Source: Charina bottae (lineage: Eukaryota; Chordata; Lepidosauria; Squamata; Charinaidae). Taken from it: 64,000 nt of DNA. This document shows positions 28,104 to 42,300 of the stretch, piece after piece (position 1 is the first letter of the stretch; every line of letters begins with the position of its first letter). A program made the position numbers and the translations under genes. Below the pieces are notes generated by a model. It ran no database searches. It was not told where the DNA came from and was given only the letters and a program-made list of their open reading frames with translations. The stretch spans positions 74,122,855 to 74,186,854 of the forward strand of contig JALMGJ010000003.1 of the NCBI GenBank assembly GCA_023362775.1, given 5' to 3'.

Positions 28104-31100
28104 CAGCCCAGAAACTTCTTATTCTGCTGCTGTTCAGGCAAGCAGTGGCAGGAAGCAGGATTTGTGGCTCAAGAACGTGAAGATAATGGTAATGAAGATA
28201 ATGACAATTCTCAAAACTGTAAGGCTTGAAGTGGGGTGGGTGGTGGTGGTGGGAATTAGAGATGAGAGTGGGTTAGAAGAAGGGGTGTAGAGTTGCTAGG
28301 CTACCCATTGCAACATTTTGGATGGGTGATTTCATATCCTAGAGACAACAAAGGTATAATAGTTACATTTCTAGTAACATTCACTCACATAAAATAATAC
28401 AGCAAAGTACTATGTTCCAAATATATGAAAAAGTATCCTTCAGGCAAGACTAGCACGAAATCTAGCAGAGACCTCAGTACTGCCCACCTAGGATGGGTTC
28501 CTTAATGGTGGCAACAGCAATGAAACTCTACAAAGCTACTCATGTGTGGCAGCCTCTCCACTCCATGCCGTTTACCTTGAGGATGATAAACACAGCAGTA
28601 GCAGCAGCACCAAACCCAACCCAACCAGTTGGCTTAGGCAGCCGGGGCTGCTGCTGGGATTCAACACTTTGATTTCAGCATAGGACCTCTGGGGTCTTGC
28701 TGTAGTACTGCTACTAACATGTCCAGCCCATGAGAGGGTCCAATGCACTTGCCATCTCCTGATATTGGGGCGCGGTGGCTCAACAGGTTAAACCGCTGAG
28801 CTGTAGACTGCTGATCAGAAGGTCGGCAGTTCGAATCCCCGCGTAACGAAGTGAGCTCTCGTTACTCGCCCCAGCTCCTGTCAACCCAACAGTTCGAAAG
28901 CTTAGCAAGTAGATAAATGGGTACCACCTTAAGTGGGAGAATATGCTGGCGTCCTGTCGGGGGTCGCCCACCGAACGGAGAAGACCTCGTGAATGGCGGC
29001 GGAGATGACGGATCCCGAACAGCAACATCCAGGACGTCAGCAGCCGGCTCCGAAGCAAGGTATTCTGGGACATGTAGTCCAGTACCCACAGAAGAGTCGG
29101 TTCCCTTACCCCTTCCCTTAGCACGCGGTTAAAACTGTACTATGTATGAAATGTATAAATATATGAATATGATGTATGTAAGCCGCCTAGAGTCCTCCAT
29201 TAGGGAGGGGATAGGCGGGGTATAAATACGATAAATAAATAAAATAAATAAATAAAAATATTGTCCCCCTAATCCCTGCCCCCTAATCCCAAGATGGCCC
29301 TCTTACCTCAGTTGCTAGGAATGCATCCACCTCATTGTGGAAAGTATCAAAAAGAAGGGTCAGGGCCTGCCTATAGGAAGAAGCAATAATAAACAGCTCA
29401 GTATAGAAAATGGAAAAATGTTTGTTTCATATGGAGGAATAGACGTATCTCAAGTCAAAGCCTATATGCACACTTCTAGCTCAGAACTGTTTGTCCCGAT
29501 TGCCAATTCTTTGGATTTTCAGTCACAACTGTTTCCCAGCCGTATCTGGAGCTGCCAAGGGTTGAACCTGGAATATTTTGCATGCCAACCGTACGTCCTA
29601 TCAGTGAGTTGCAGACTTTCCCCATATGGCCTGCAAAACACGGCTGGCCTACATCAAGAACTCAAATAGTGCTATGTCTCTTTAAGTGTCTTTTTGTCAT
29701 TTAGCATTAGCCTGTATAGTCCACAGAGGCTCGACATATGTACAGCTTCTCTGCCAATTACACTGCAGTTTCATTCATATTTTTTACCTGGTGATGGTCT
29801 GCTTGATTGGCCTCTCCTGGAGGTGAACATAGTGGTTGAGTGTAGAAGGACTTTGGTCATCATTCACCTGCATTAAGAAAGGCAGTTACTCAACAATACT
29901 CAACATGTCTCTGTTAGACTTGCTAAGGCTGCCTGCTGCAAAGCTGCTTGTGCTACTGTTTGATAATGAACCAAGTTGTAAATCTCTGCCCTGGGACAAC
30001 CAGGTGATGCGATCAAGGTGTTTACCCAGTGCCTGGAGGCTGTTGGGATTTGGATTGAGGCTTCCACTGAACCCTGGCAAGACCAAGTGGCTGTGGGTTT
30101 TAAAGCCCCCAACCCCCCGCCAAGGATCCAGAGATTTTCCAACTGCATGGGGGGATACTTCCTTAGTTAGTGTGCAACTTAGGGGTCCTCCTAGACTCAT
30201 GACTCCTGCTTGAAGAGCCAATGGCAGCCATGTCTAGGAGGACATTTGCACAGGTTCATCTTGTGTACCAACTGCACCCACTCCTGGACCAGGAGGCCTT
30301 GCTCAGTGACTCACACCTTAGTCACCTCCCATTTGGATTACTGTAATGTGCTCTACACGGAGCTGCCCTTGAAGAGCATTCAGAAGCTGCAGCTGTTCCA
30401 GAATGCAGTGACATGGACGTTTTTGGTGTTTCTTTTAAAGCCTATATAGCACCACTACTCTGCGAGCTGCACCAGCTCCCAGTGGACTTCTGGGAGGTGC
30501 TGGTCATTACCTATAAAGCCTAGATGGCACAGGGCCAGGCTATTTGCAGGACAGCCTGACTCCCATACTCTCTGTTCATCCCGTCACATCTAGCAGGGAG
30601 GGCATGATTTGGGTTCCTTCCATTAAATAATGTCATCTTATTGGACCCCCGAGTCAAGCTTTCTCTGTGGCAGCACCTGCCCAATGAAACAACATCCCTC
30701 TGGAGATCCAGATGGCCCCCGTTTTTTGTAAGCTATTAAAGGCCTGGCTGTTCCCCCAGGTATTTGGGCCAGATGGTTAGGCGAGCTCTGTTGGTTATGA
30801 GTTGGGTTGTATTAGTGACCTTGGACATTATGGTTGCTGCTAAATTGTTGTTTTTAACCGTTGTATGCCACCCAGAGCCCTTATGACTAGACATATAAAT
30901 TGAATGGATGGATGGATGGATGCTTTTAACTACAAAAGATATTTAGATGCCTAAATCAGTTTCACAAGAGATAGGGCACTGAATTTCTCTCTGACAAAAG
31001 GATTACTTACTTACTCATTTACAGGAACAATCTTGTTCGTAGAAAACATGGTTTCTATATCTGATATAGATTTCTGAGGCAAGCAGAATAGATCTGCAGG

Positions 31101-32126
31101 ACTGCCCTCTGAAAAAAGGTATCTTAATATGCTAAGCAGATGATTTTATGGTCTGTTATACAGAAATACTAAAGCAAAGGATTCAGCTCTGAGTGTTGGT
31201 GCATAAACGCACTCTTTTATGAATCACTACCAGCTTGTCATCCTTATTAAAGCTGTTGTCTTGAAATTACACCACCAATAATTTCTCTTATAGTGGGGAG
31301 ATGCAATTTGTCCTACATAAAATATCACTGCAACAAACACTTTAATTGCAGCAGTTTTAACCAGGTTTAAAATGAAGCTATGGTCTTCTCAATTGCCACA
31401 TATGCCTGTGAAACTTGGACATTAAAAAAGGAACATAGAAGAAGAATTGATGCATTCAAATTGTGGTGCTGGCGAAGATTACTGAAAGTACCATGGACTG
31501 CCAGAAGAACAAACAAACCAGTTTTAGAAGAAATACAACCAAAATGTTCACTAGAAGCGAGGATAACTAGGCTTAGACTCTCATACTTTGGGCACATTGT
31601 CAGGAAAGACTGAACACTTGAAAAGGACATCGTGTTTGGTAAAGTTGAGGGCCAGCGGAAAAGAGGAAGACCTTCAATGAGATGGATTGATACAATTACC
31701 GCAACAATGGATGCAAACATTGGAACAGTCAGGCAATTGGCACAAGACCATTTAGCATTTCGTTCTATTATACATAGGGTCGCCATGAGTCGTAAACAAC
31801 TCGACAGCAACTAACAACAACAAAATGAAGCTACTAGCTCTAACAAATATTCTCCCTAAATTACTCTACCCTCCCTATGCATAAAGAGACATCCAGGCAT
31901 GATTGTTGTTCTCACTTCCCATGTATCAGCACATCTGATCAAAGTCATATTTGGTATCAGAGACGGACTCTACATTGCAGGTGGTATTTGAACAGATGCC
32001 ATACTTTGGAGTTACTATGATGGTTGCGATTTGCCTCTAAGGACTTCAGTGGGCATGTCAGTGATATCACCAGAGGGGGAAGGACTGAGCTTTTGGGTTT
32101 ATTTGGGGAGGTTTGGGGAGGGGATC

Positions 32127-32182
<56 letters not shown>

Positions 32183-32198
32183 TTTCTCTTTCTTTTTC

Positions 32199-32240
<42 letters not shown>

Positions 32241-33340
32241 ATTCAAATATATATTAAGCCTCACAAACAATTAGCACAGCTCTTTTAGGGCATATTTTAT
32301 TAAAACAGAGGGATTATATTTTTGGTACTGAATGTCAGCAGTGTAATCTCAGATGCCTCCAGGGACCACAAAAATGGGTCTAAGACTGTAGAGAGCATGT
32401 TGCTCCTCTTCTGTATTAGACACATGCTGACTCTTGCTGTTCCTCATTAAGAATGAATAAAGCTACAGTCCTGAACCAAAGGTTTACAGCTAGACAAGCA
32501 ACAGTGGCAAATGCTGCTCCATTGTTGATTATGAATTAAAAACCTTCAAATAAATCTTAATATTAAAAAAATGATATGAAGAGTTTAAGTTAAGATCTTG
32601 TCCTAGACCCCAACATATAAGAACTGATTTTCTACCATCCATACTCTTATATGATGACCTTAAAGGAAGTACAGCATGTGTTTCATCTGAATTAGAACTG
32701 GCAGAGACAATACATGGCTAAAAAGCGACAATTTTGTCTGAGCCTGTTTTTATGTTTACTAGCCAGGCATTTACCGTCCTAGCCAGGTCATTGCGAACAG
32801 CCTTCCTCTTCATCAGCTGCAACCGGATATCTATGTCAAACTTCCTGCAGTGTTGAATATATTCATGATTTCCTAGTGGATGTTTGCTGGAATGATACAA
32901 ACAAATACAGAAAATGTAAGTAAAGTTTTTTTTCCCTGTATATTACCGAGACTATTTAGTAGTAAAGACTTCTAAAATCCCTGTTAACCAGATGTATAGT
33001 GGCCTACACATAGGCGTCAGGTACAAGCCATGATATCATTTGTGCGAATGACATGAATTACGTAATTTATGACAGCAAGGGGGCACAACTGACACAAATT
33101 ACATAATTCATGTTCTTTCTACAGTGATGTCATGATGCATCTGATATCCCTTGCCTCCTCTTGCCCCATCTCCCCACCCCTTGGACACCCATGATTCTGT
33201 GTATAGTGCAGAACAAAGATACTCCACCTCTGAAACTGCTTGGCTTGGAGACAATGAGCAAATCATGAAATTAGTTATACAGTATACCTCAGTTCTCTTC
33301 CTCAAGAGAGCTATTTGCAAATTCAATCATTGTTTTTATG

Positions 33341-33388
<48 letters not shown>

Positions 33389-36300
33389 CACACACACACA
33401 CACACACACACATATTTATGGTTTCCTATTGTCCAGTGGAAAACAAATGTAGCAGTTAAAGCTTGTGACTCTTAAGAATTAAAGGTAGACTAATTTAATT
33501 TTGTAGTTATGTGATTTAAAATAAAAAAAACTTGACTGACAGAAAAAGAAACATGAAACCAAAGATGACTATTCCACAGTTTCCCTGAAGCTCGTATCTA
33601 CCAAAACAATTTGAGATTCAGATGCTTCTAAACCCAAATTTTATGAGGTCCTGGAAACAAAATTTGGGCTGTTGTTCACAATCATAATGAAGCTATACCA
33701 ATAGAGGGTTCAATGCAATGTTCAAGGTCAGACCAAGTCATTTTGCTATCTAAGAGAAAGGACAAGAACGGGAAGGAGATACCTTTTATGTACAGAAGAC
33801 AACAGAATTCGCAAGTAATAAAGCAGTTCCTCTGCTCGGGGATATCAAAGACAGCAGGTTAATTTAGAGTGCCCAGGACAGGCTACGTGGCCTGTGCAGT
33901 CTCCCCTCCAAGAAAAGGGAATGGTTGGAAGGGCTCAGGAGGAAGGGGCGGTCACCTCATATACTTGTAACAGGAAGTCTGGCCCTTTTACCTGCTAGTC
34001 TAAAAGGAAAAGTTAGTACTTATCTCTCTCCACCCTACATCCTGGCCTGCCCTAAACAGCACAGCTGTCATTACAAAAAAGTGATTCTCAGGGGCTGGAG
34101 AGAGAGAAAGAGAGGGTGTGCTGCTTTTAAAGGGAAGAAAGAAAAGCAGAGTAAAACAAAATCTCAAAGGCTGGGAAAAGACGTTTTTTAAAAAGTCAGA
34201 AGTGCTACCAGAATAGTCTTTTCTTTTAAGGAAGTGCTACAAACTCTTACAGACTTGTAAAAATATTCATTTGATACGCAGGCAATTTGCAACACTTAAT
34301 TCAGATACCACACTGATTATTTTAAAAGGTGAATTTTGATTTTACTGGCATTGTGTGCTCCTATGTTCTTGGACACAGTGAATTAGGACTCAACCAACTA
34401 TTAAGTATATAATTTTGGGCTGGTGATCTACCATCCAATGGCTGGGCAGGGAGGCACCAGGGGCTTCTGGTGCTGCTCTCCTTGGCTTGCTCCGCTGCTA
34501 CTCTGCCCCACAATCATTTTGCATCCTACAGAAGCAAGGAGACAGTCTGTTGTAAGAGGTGAGCATCCATGGATGTTCTCCCTGGATGTTTCTTGACTAT
34601 TTTTGGAAGTGAGAAAGAATTGCTACAGCCCACTGATAGCTGAAGGACAATAGTGTTTCAGCATATACTTTTCATGCAGAAGATGATGGGTTTACTTCCT
34701 GGTTTGTTTGTTTATTTATCCAATTTCAGGGCCGCTCAATTCCCTGACAACTCTGGGCGGCTTACAAATAATGTAAAAAAAAACACATACAAAAAGAACA
34801 CAACCAACTGGAAGAACAAAACTGCACCTGTAGACCAGCCATAACAAAAGGGGATCTCAAAGGACAGAGTGGAAGCCTCAAATATAACAGGTGATGTGAA
34901 GGACTTCCTGCCAGAGATTCAGGATAACTGTTGCTAGTCAGAACAGGCCAAATGACAAGATGGCCAAGGAACCTTTCTGCTATTAGGCAGATTTCTACAT
35001 TTGAGATTCCAGCTTCTTTCCCAGTTACCCAAATAATCAGCAGCAAATCCATTTCAAATCTAGTTTTAGCCTCATGAATTTGCTTTTCAATAATAATGGG
35101 GAAATGATGGGGTCTAACATATGACAGGAAGCATTAGTATATATTACAGTGTCTTTTCCTTATATGCACTGAAGACACCCTTGCCTTTATTACTAAAATT
35201 GGAACATATAAGACAAAAATTATCACTTATAGGCTAACTGAATTATTAGCGTTCCTCTATATGGCAAAGGGGCGTGGTGGCTCAGCGGGTAAGACGCCAG
35301 GCTTGTCGATCGGAAGATCGCAAGTTCGGAGGTTCGAATCCCTAGCCCTGAGTGCGGAGTGAGCTCCCGCACTAGCTCCAGCTCTTGCCAACCTAGCAAT
35401 TCGAAAGCATGCAAATGCAAGTAGATGAATAGGTACCACTTCGGTGGGTAGGTAACAGTGTTCCACGCGCGTCATGCGGCCACATGACCGTGGAAGCGTC
35501 TTCGGACAACGCTGGCTCTTCGGCTAACAAACGTAGATGAGCACCGGCCCCTAGAGTCGGACACGACTGCACAAATGTGCAGGGGGAACCTTTACCTTTT
35601 ACCTATATGGGCACAATGTTAACAATAAAGTAAGTGGAGGATGCAAGGTGTTGACATTTGAAACACCACACTTTAAGTCTTGCAAGTAAGAAGCTTAGCT
35701 AAGGGCAGCACCAAGCAAATATTGTGATAAATCTAGGCTTCCAAATGAATCAAGATCAGGAAGAAGCATTTGTCTTATTTCCAGGAAGAGCAAGATTGAC
35801 TAGCGTTTCTGAGAAACCTCACTCCTTCTACATGTCAGGCTATGCAGAATGCTAATTGGGTGGTCCTTATGGAAAAAAAGCATCACAAGTTATTAAGCAG
35901 CATTACAAGGTTGTGAACCATGACAGTTGCATAGATTTATGGAAACAGGCATGATGTCTGAGTTACGTCTTTCATTTCTATCCCCTTCTTACTTTTCATT
36001 TGATATCAACAAAATATTTGCTTAAAAGCTGGTGAAGAAAGTTGTCAGTTTCCCAGTGTTCTCCTCACTGTTTTTAAAAAAACATTTTATAAAAACAAAA
36101 CTCAAACTCAAAAACATTTTGTCACTTGAGAAAATGAACAGATTTGTCATTTGCTTAGATTGTATTTTCAGAACAATATCCTACCTCCTCACCCTATCTT
36201 CCAATATTGCCATTATGGATTTTGTAATCCATGCTTAAATACATAAAAATAACAAGAGTTCTTCCCTTTTGTCTGAGTTTGTCATCGACATACTCAAAAG

Positions 36301-39300
36301 TGGTGTACGCTACAGCATTTCTGCTCTGAGAATAAAAGCAATTTATTACTGATTGCTGAGTCAGCAAGAGAAGCTACAAAACCGTTGCACAGCATTAAGC
36401 CAAAACTGCAGCAAAGTTACCCTGGGGATAGCTGTCGGAGAGATCAGCAGTTCAGAATATTAGTTTATGGACAAAGCCTTGTATGCCTCCATATACCTGG
36501 CATGTATTACTGAGATCTGGCTGGGCCCAGGGGGTAAGGGGGTGCCCCTCTCCAGGGCTGGGATGAGGGGTGGGAGTGTTGCTATTGTTTTTTGGGAGAC
36601 TGAGGTTTGTTGGGGGTGCTGCCCTGCAGATCTAACATCACACACACACACACATCATGGGTCGGGCCCATAATAAGCTGGGACAGGTCCATGGTTGCTG
36701 TGATGGCCATAAGCTCCTGGGCTGCCTCTAAGTTTGCCTCCAGGGAAGGCAGGTTGAAGCCCAGAACAGTAAGCCTGGGAGCTCTACCGTCACCTGGACT
36801 GCATCGAGCAGCATGGGCAGGAGAGCTGCTATGCAGCAGTGAGGCTGGTACCATAGCAGCAATCCCAACTGATCCCAAAGGCCCAGCCTCACAAGTAGCA
36901 TCTCACACCTGGCTGCCCAGCTTATTATGGGCCCGACCCATGGTGTGTGTGTGTGTGTGTGTGTATGATGTTAGATCTGTCTCAGGGCAGGTGCAATATG
37001 ATCTATTATTGGGGATATTACCATCTGGCCATGACAAGGGATATTATGTACCGGGAAGAGGGAATGGCCTTGAGGGACAGGAGGAAGGGCCACTACCAAG
37101 GCAAAGGTCAGATAAAAGGAGCCTGAGTCTGGGGCAAGAATGTATTGTAAGTAAACATCTCAGGCAAGCCCCTCCCTAGTTCACACAAAGATAAAAGGGA
37201 GGAGGGAAACGCATTCAGACTTGCAAGATTCTGTTACTATAGCTTTACAATAAAAGTAGTACTGACCTACCTGGCATTGGTTTCCTAGTCTGATCTACCT
37301 TGAAGGGCTGACATATTACCATCTCTTGTCATGGCCAGATCACTCCCTGTTGACCCTGGCGTTTAATCAGCCTGCCCCAGGAGCCTAATGGACCCGGCTG
37401 GGTTTCAGAGAGAGCTTAGGGTTGTTCCTGAGGCTTTAATACATGGTTCAGTTGAGGCCTTGGTCATTGGTTGGAATGAGGCAGCAGCAGCCTTAGATTG
37501 GATCATGCTTAAGAGGCCTCTCCCTGCGTGCAGACCCTTATGTATCCCCTGGTTTACAGAGGACCTCCTGAGGACAACCCAGAAAAAGAGACACCTATAA
37601 GAAAACTAGAAGTGAATCCAACTAGGTACAGAGTCTTTATTAGGGCTTACCCAGTGGTAACAAAAGTGGCAAAACATGCTTATTTCTCAGCTCTTATTGT
37701 GTCCTATTAGTGTTGCCTGGTAGCCCAGTTCAGGGCAACCTGATCCCTACTGGGTGAGGAGGGGCCAGGGGAGCACTTGCAGAGTTGCTGTGAAGACCAT
37801 TCTCAACACCTGGTGGATAAAATCACTTGGATTCACTCCAAATTGGATTCCAACTGGGCAAGACCTATGGAGTTGACTAAGGCTCAGTCTTGTGATGTTA
37901 CCTGGGATGAATACTTGCTCACCAGAATACTTGCTCACCCGGCCCTGCAGCAAGAAAAAAAAGAAGTGTCCCTCTCCTTGTTCGTTTTGATATCTCAAGA
38001 GCTTTTGATACCACCAACCATGATATTTTACTGAATCACCTTACGGGGTTGGGAATTGGAGGTGCTATCTTGCAGAGGGCAGGTTCAGACAGTGGTAATG
38101 GGCGAGGAGAAGTTGGCTCAGTGGCCCCTGCTTTGCAGAATTCACAGGAATCCATCCTCTCCCTCCTACTTTTTAACACCTATATGAATCTGCTGGGTGA
38201 AGTTATCCAGCAATTTGGGATGCACTGTCATCAGTACAAGGGGGAGTGGTAGCTCAGCGGGTAAGATGCCAGGCTTGTCGATCGGAAGATCGCAAGTTCA
38301 TAGGTTCGAATCCCTAGCCCTGCGTGCGGAGTGAGCTCCTGCACTAGCCCCAGCTCTTGCCAACCTAGCAATTCGAAAGCATGCAAATGCAAGTAGATGA
38401 ATAGGTACCACTTCGGTGGGTAGGTAACAGCGTTCCGCGTGGGTCATGCAGCCACATGACCGTGGAAGCATCTTCGGACAACGCTGGCTCTTCGGCTGAC
38501 AAACAGAGATGAGCACTGGCCCCTAGAGTTGGACACGAATGCACAAATGTGCGGGGGGAACCTTTACCTTTATCATCAGTACGCTGACCATAAATAACTT
38601 TATTTTGCCCCCTGGACTATAGGGGAGAGGCTGATGAAGTCCTTTCTTGGTCCTTGGAGGCTCTCAGGATCTGGATGGAACAGACTCAGCTGAAAGTGAA
38701 CCCCCAAACAAGATAAGAGGTAGTGTTTGTCCACTGAGGTCCTCCATCAACACCAGTGTTAACTCGGGGCAGGCAGGAACTACCCTTGATGGAGCAGATT
38801 CATGACTTTAGGGTCTTTTTGGATCATGGCTCTAGTGCAGCAGGTGGAAACTGTGGATTTCAGCTGGTGCATCAGTTGCAGCCTTGCAAGGTGCAAGAGA
38901 ACCTTCTAACAGTAACTCATACCCTTATTACCACCCAGTTAGACTAATACAATGTATTTTGGGGCCAACTTTAAAATCCATCTGGAAGCTGCAGTTTGTC
39001 TGGAATGCAGTGGCCCATGTGCTAACTGGAACCAGCCTCTGGAAGTCTCTTTGCTATGGGCTCTGAACTGGCTACCAATTAGCTTCTACGTGTCATTTAA
39101 TGTGCTGGTTTTGACCTATAAAGCCCTTTATGGCTTGGGCCCTGGGTAGCCATGTAACCACCTGGTCCAACCAGAGTCAACCCAACCTATCAGGTCCTCT
39201 AGGGAGAAACTACTCCAAATGTCCCACTTTTAGGAGGCAGAGAGAGTTGGGCCAGGAGCCATTGCTTTTTGGTAGCAGTGCTGGTTCTATGGAATAGCCT

Positions 39301-42300
39301 CCCTGTGGAGATCAGGCTGGTTCCCTCCGATTGCATTGAGAAAGATGCGAAAACAGAACTGTTCTGGAGAGCATTCTAATTAGACTGGACCATTTCAGTG
39401 GTATCTTTTGAGCTGTTTTATTACTGAGTTGCTATTTTATTGTTATGTTCTTTTGATTTTATGCTGTTTTTATTCCTACTGTGGGTGTTTTAAACATTTT
39501 TTTAATACTTTGTTAACCCCCAAGAGTCATTTGACTGTAGCAAGATAGAAACGTAATACACAAATAAATAATGGTAGGGCTGATTATCACTACAGTCACA
39601 ACCCTCATCTGAGGGGGTCAAAGCAGCATTAGGGTGGAAGGCATGTGGACCATTGCTATTATCTACTGTCAGCCTTGCTAATCCTTCTCCAGTTAATATT
39701 AGGTGGTGAGAACAAAATTAAAGCTAAGCAAAACATTCTGGAAGGGAGGAACAGCTTAGGGAAAAAAAGGTTTTCTAAGGATCATTTGGGCCATTGTTAA
39801 TAGAGCGGGGCATTTGCACACCAGCTCATTAGAGCTATTTCCATGTGGATGGAGGGGCAGCAAGGAGCACTTCTGCTCTCTTCATCCAGCACTCAGTGTC
39901 CTGCCAAGGAGGCGGATGTACAGCAGGGCAGAGAAGGGGCAGGACAACTCATTTCAATCTGCACACACACACCCACACACAAAAAGCTGTGTAGGAGCAG
40001 TTTTTACAGGATATACACATATTTGAGCTTTGACTGATTGTTTATTCCCCCTAAAAACCACCAAGCATTTGTACATTTATTAGTATTCAAGGAACACCTA
40101 CAAAGCACAGATTATTGTGCCTGACCTTCAAAACAGGGACAATAAATGACAGTCTACAGCCTACGTGGCTTAGCTTTCAAAAGCAAAACTGCTGCTTTTC
40201 TCTCTTTTGACAGAGGCATAAGGCAACACATATGGGAAGGACTCTGCAAGGCTGTGTTTAAGGAGAAAAGAAAGACGGAATGGTGCCTTCCTGCACGCTA
40301 ACAAAGCTGTCCTTGTATGCAAGCACGACAGACAGCAGTTTCCCTTGCATTAAGCACAGCAGAAAATATCAGCCTTCTTATAAGAAAACCACAATTTAGC
40401 AAGTGAAGAACAGGTTGCACTTTGCCATTTGTAAAATAGAAGGCAGAATTCACTGTTCAAATGACCACTGGTAATGGATACATCTCAACGTTACTTGCAT
40501 ATCTGAGCAAGAAAAGAGCTTCATCTGCCAGGGACTACAAAGGGTCCTTTAAACCACTTCTCCCTAATCTGGTACTCTGCTCCATCGAAGTGCGTTCTCC
40601 ATCACTCCAAGCAGCATGATTATTGGTCATGCTGACTGGGGGATTGGGTTTATAGTCCAGCATAGCACAAAACACCAAATTGAAAAAGGCTAGTCTAGGC
40701 AGAATGAATTAGAGGCCCAAATTTGCAGGAAGGGAAGGAATAAAATAAATATCTGAGTAAGGACAGTAAGGGAGCATGCTATCTTTAGTCCCATCCTAAC
40801 CAGTTTGGTCTAGTGCAGGGCTTTCCAAAGTGCCGCCGCTGGTGACACACTGGCGGCGGCGGCAGTGCGGCGGTGGCGCGCGCGCGCACGGCGGTGGCAC
40901 GGGGTGTGTGCGGGGGCGCGGGGGCGTGTGGCGGCGGGCGCGCATGGCGGCGGCGTGGGGGGCGGGCGGCGGCGTGTGCACGGCGGCGGCGGCAGCCTCC
41001 GCTAAAATGCGGAAGCACTGATCCCGCGCCGCTGCTGCCGCCGCCGTGCACACGCGTGCCGCGGCTTCCGGGTGGTGTGGCGACACACCACGCTGTGTGT
41101 GGCGACACACTTTTGTGTCGCGACACACAGTTTGGAAAGCTCTGGTCTAGTGGTTAAGGCAACAGGCTAGAAACCAGGAGTCTGTGAGTTCTAGTCCCAC
41201 CTTAGGCCTGAAAGCCGGCTGGGTGACCTTGGGCCAGTCACTCTCTCTCAGCCCAACCCACCTCACAGGGTTGTCGTTGTGGGGAAAATAGGAGGAGGAA
41301 GGAGAATTAGGTATGTTCGCCGCCTTGAACTATTTATAAAAATAATAAAGGTGGGATAGAAAAGATAAATAAATAATCATCTAACTGCATCTGCAACAGC
41401 AAGAATATGAGCACTCATCAGTACACTTTACAGCAGTTTTCCCCAATTATTGCCTTCCAGAAATGTTGGGAGCACAAATCCTAGCATTCTCAGCCAATAA
41501 AGCTGATGCTGACTGGGAATTCTGGGAAGTGTAGTTTCAACACATCTGGAAGGCACATGTTAGTGAAAGCAGCTTTGCTTCCTCCCCTCCTTTATGATAT
41601 AGATTCGAATAATAAAACAGGGCTTTTCCTTTCCATAAATACGGTGCCAGATTTCTCTGGAAGAAAAATCAAAACAAAGCAAGAGGCGCCTGTGGGTTCT
41701 AGGTTGGCAGTGTAGTTTTTTCTTCTTCTGATGCAAATGTCTTGCTTCTGTTTTTAATTAAGTCATGTTACATAAAAGGAAGAGGTTTTTTGCTTATAGC
41801 GACATCTCTACCATGTAAAAATAATATTTTAAAACCTCAGTAAGAAATAATTGGAAGAGTTTCTATTAATCCTTTGGCTTAAAGTCCAGGACACTCTTTT
41901 TCCATTCCTCTGCAGTGGCTCACTCAATTCATTCTACAAGCAGCCAATACATCCCTAGTATTCATCATAGCCACAAGAGATTTCCAATACTCAGAATGCA
42001 TATTGAAAGGTGTTAATACATTAAGTGATTCCAAAAGTGTTAGATTGAGATCTCTGAGCCGTTTAGGCACACATATGTGCATGCATCCACTTATTGCCTT
42101 TCACCGATGAAGAGAAAGCCAGGCTGTAGTTTGAGTCACGTTGGTGGTTGCAGACTTCCACAAAGATATATAAAAAAAATTCTCAGTTACCCATAATTGC
42201 AGAATCTAGGAGGTTTCTTTCTTTTCAGTGCACCCGCTCTCTATCTCTCTGTCTCTCTCACACATTAAATGGTTCTCTGCTGAGAGCTCTGTGGTTTTAA

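Larger units (their letters stand above)
36430..39560 (+). mobile_element. CR1/L2-type LINE, long decayed copy with nested insertions
   Basis: Plus-strand order: endonuclease start (ACITEIWLGP, GGSVAIVFWE near 36490-36600), an inverted endonuclease segment (36628-36978), a solo LTR, linker (HLVDKITWIHSKLDSN near 37810-37860), RT motif A remnant near 37990-38030, a SINE, ADHK-like motif C remnant near 38580, then the C-terminal half (VTHTLITTQLD, LVLTYKALYGLGPG near 38915-39149) and a 3' end near 39520-39560. All frames are broken. Confidence 0.82.

Noticed and set aside
27832..28141. Frames of Cys/Leu/Ala or Lys/Gln/Ala/Ser repeats
   Set aside because: Direct translation of the AAGC and ATGT microsatellites.
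33140..33190. Possible exon near 33108-33326 (minus frame)
   Set aside because: No matching splice borders in phase and no similarity to PIK3C2B; exons 4 and 5 already join in phase without it.
35267..35350. tRNA-like A and B boxes as a possible tRNA gene
   Set aside because: The sequence is the head of a multi-copy SINE also present at 20001, 38238 and 63716; no cloverleaf-complete tRNA is seen.
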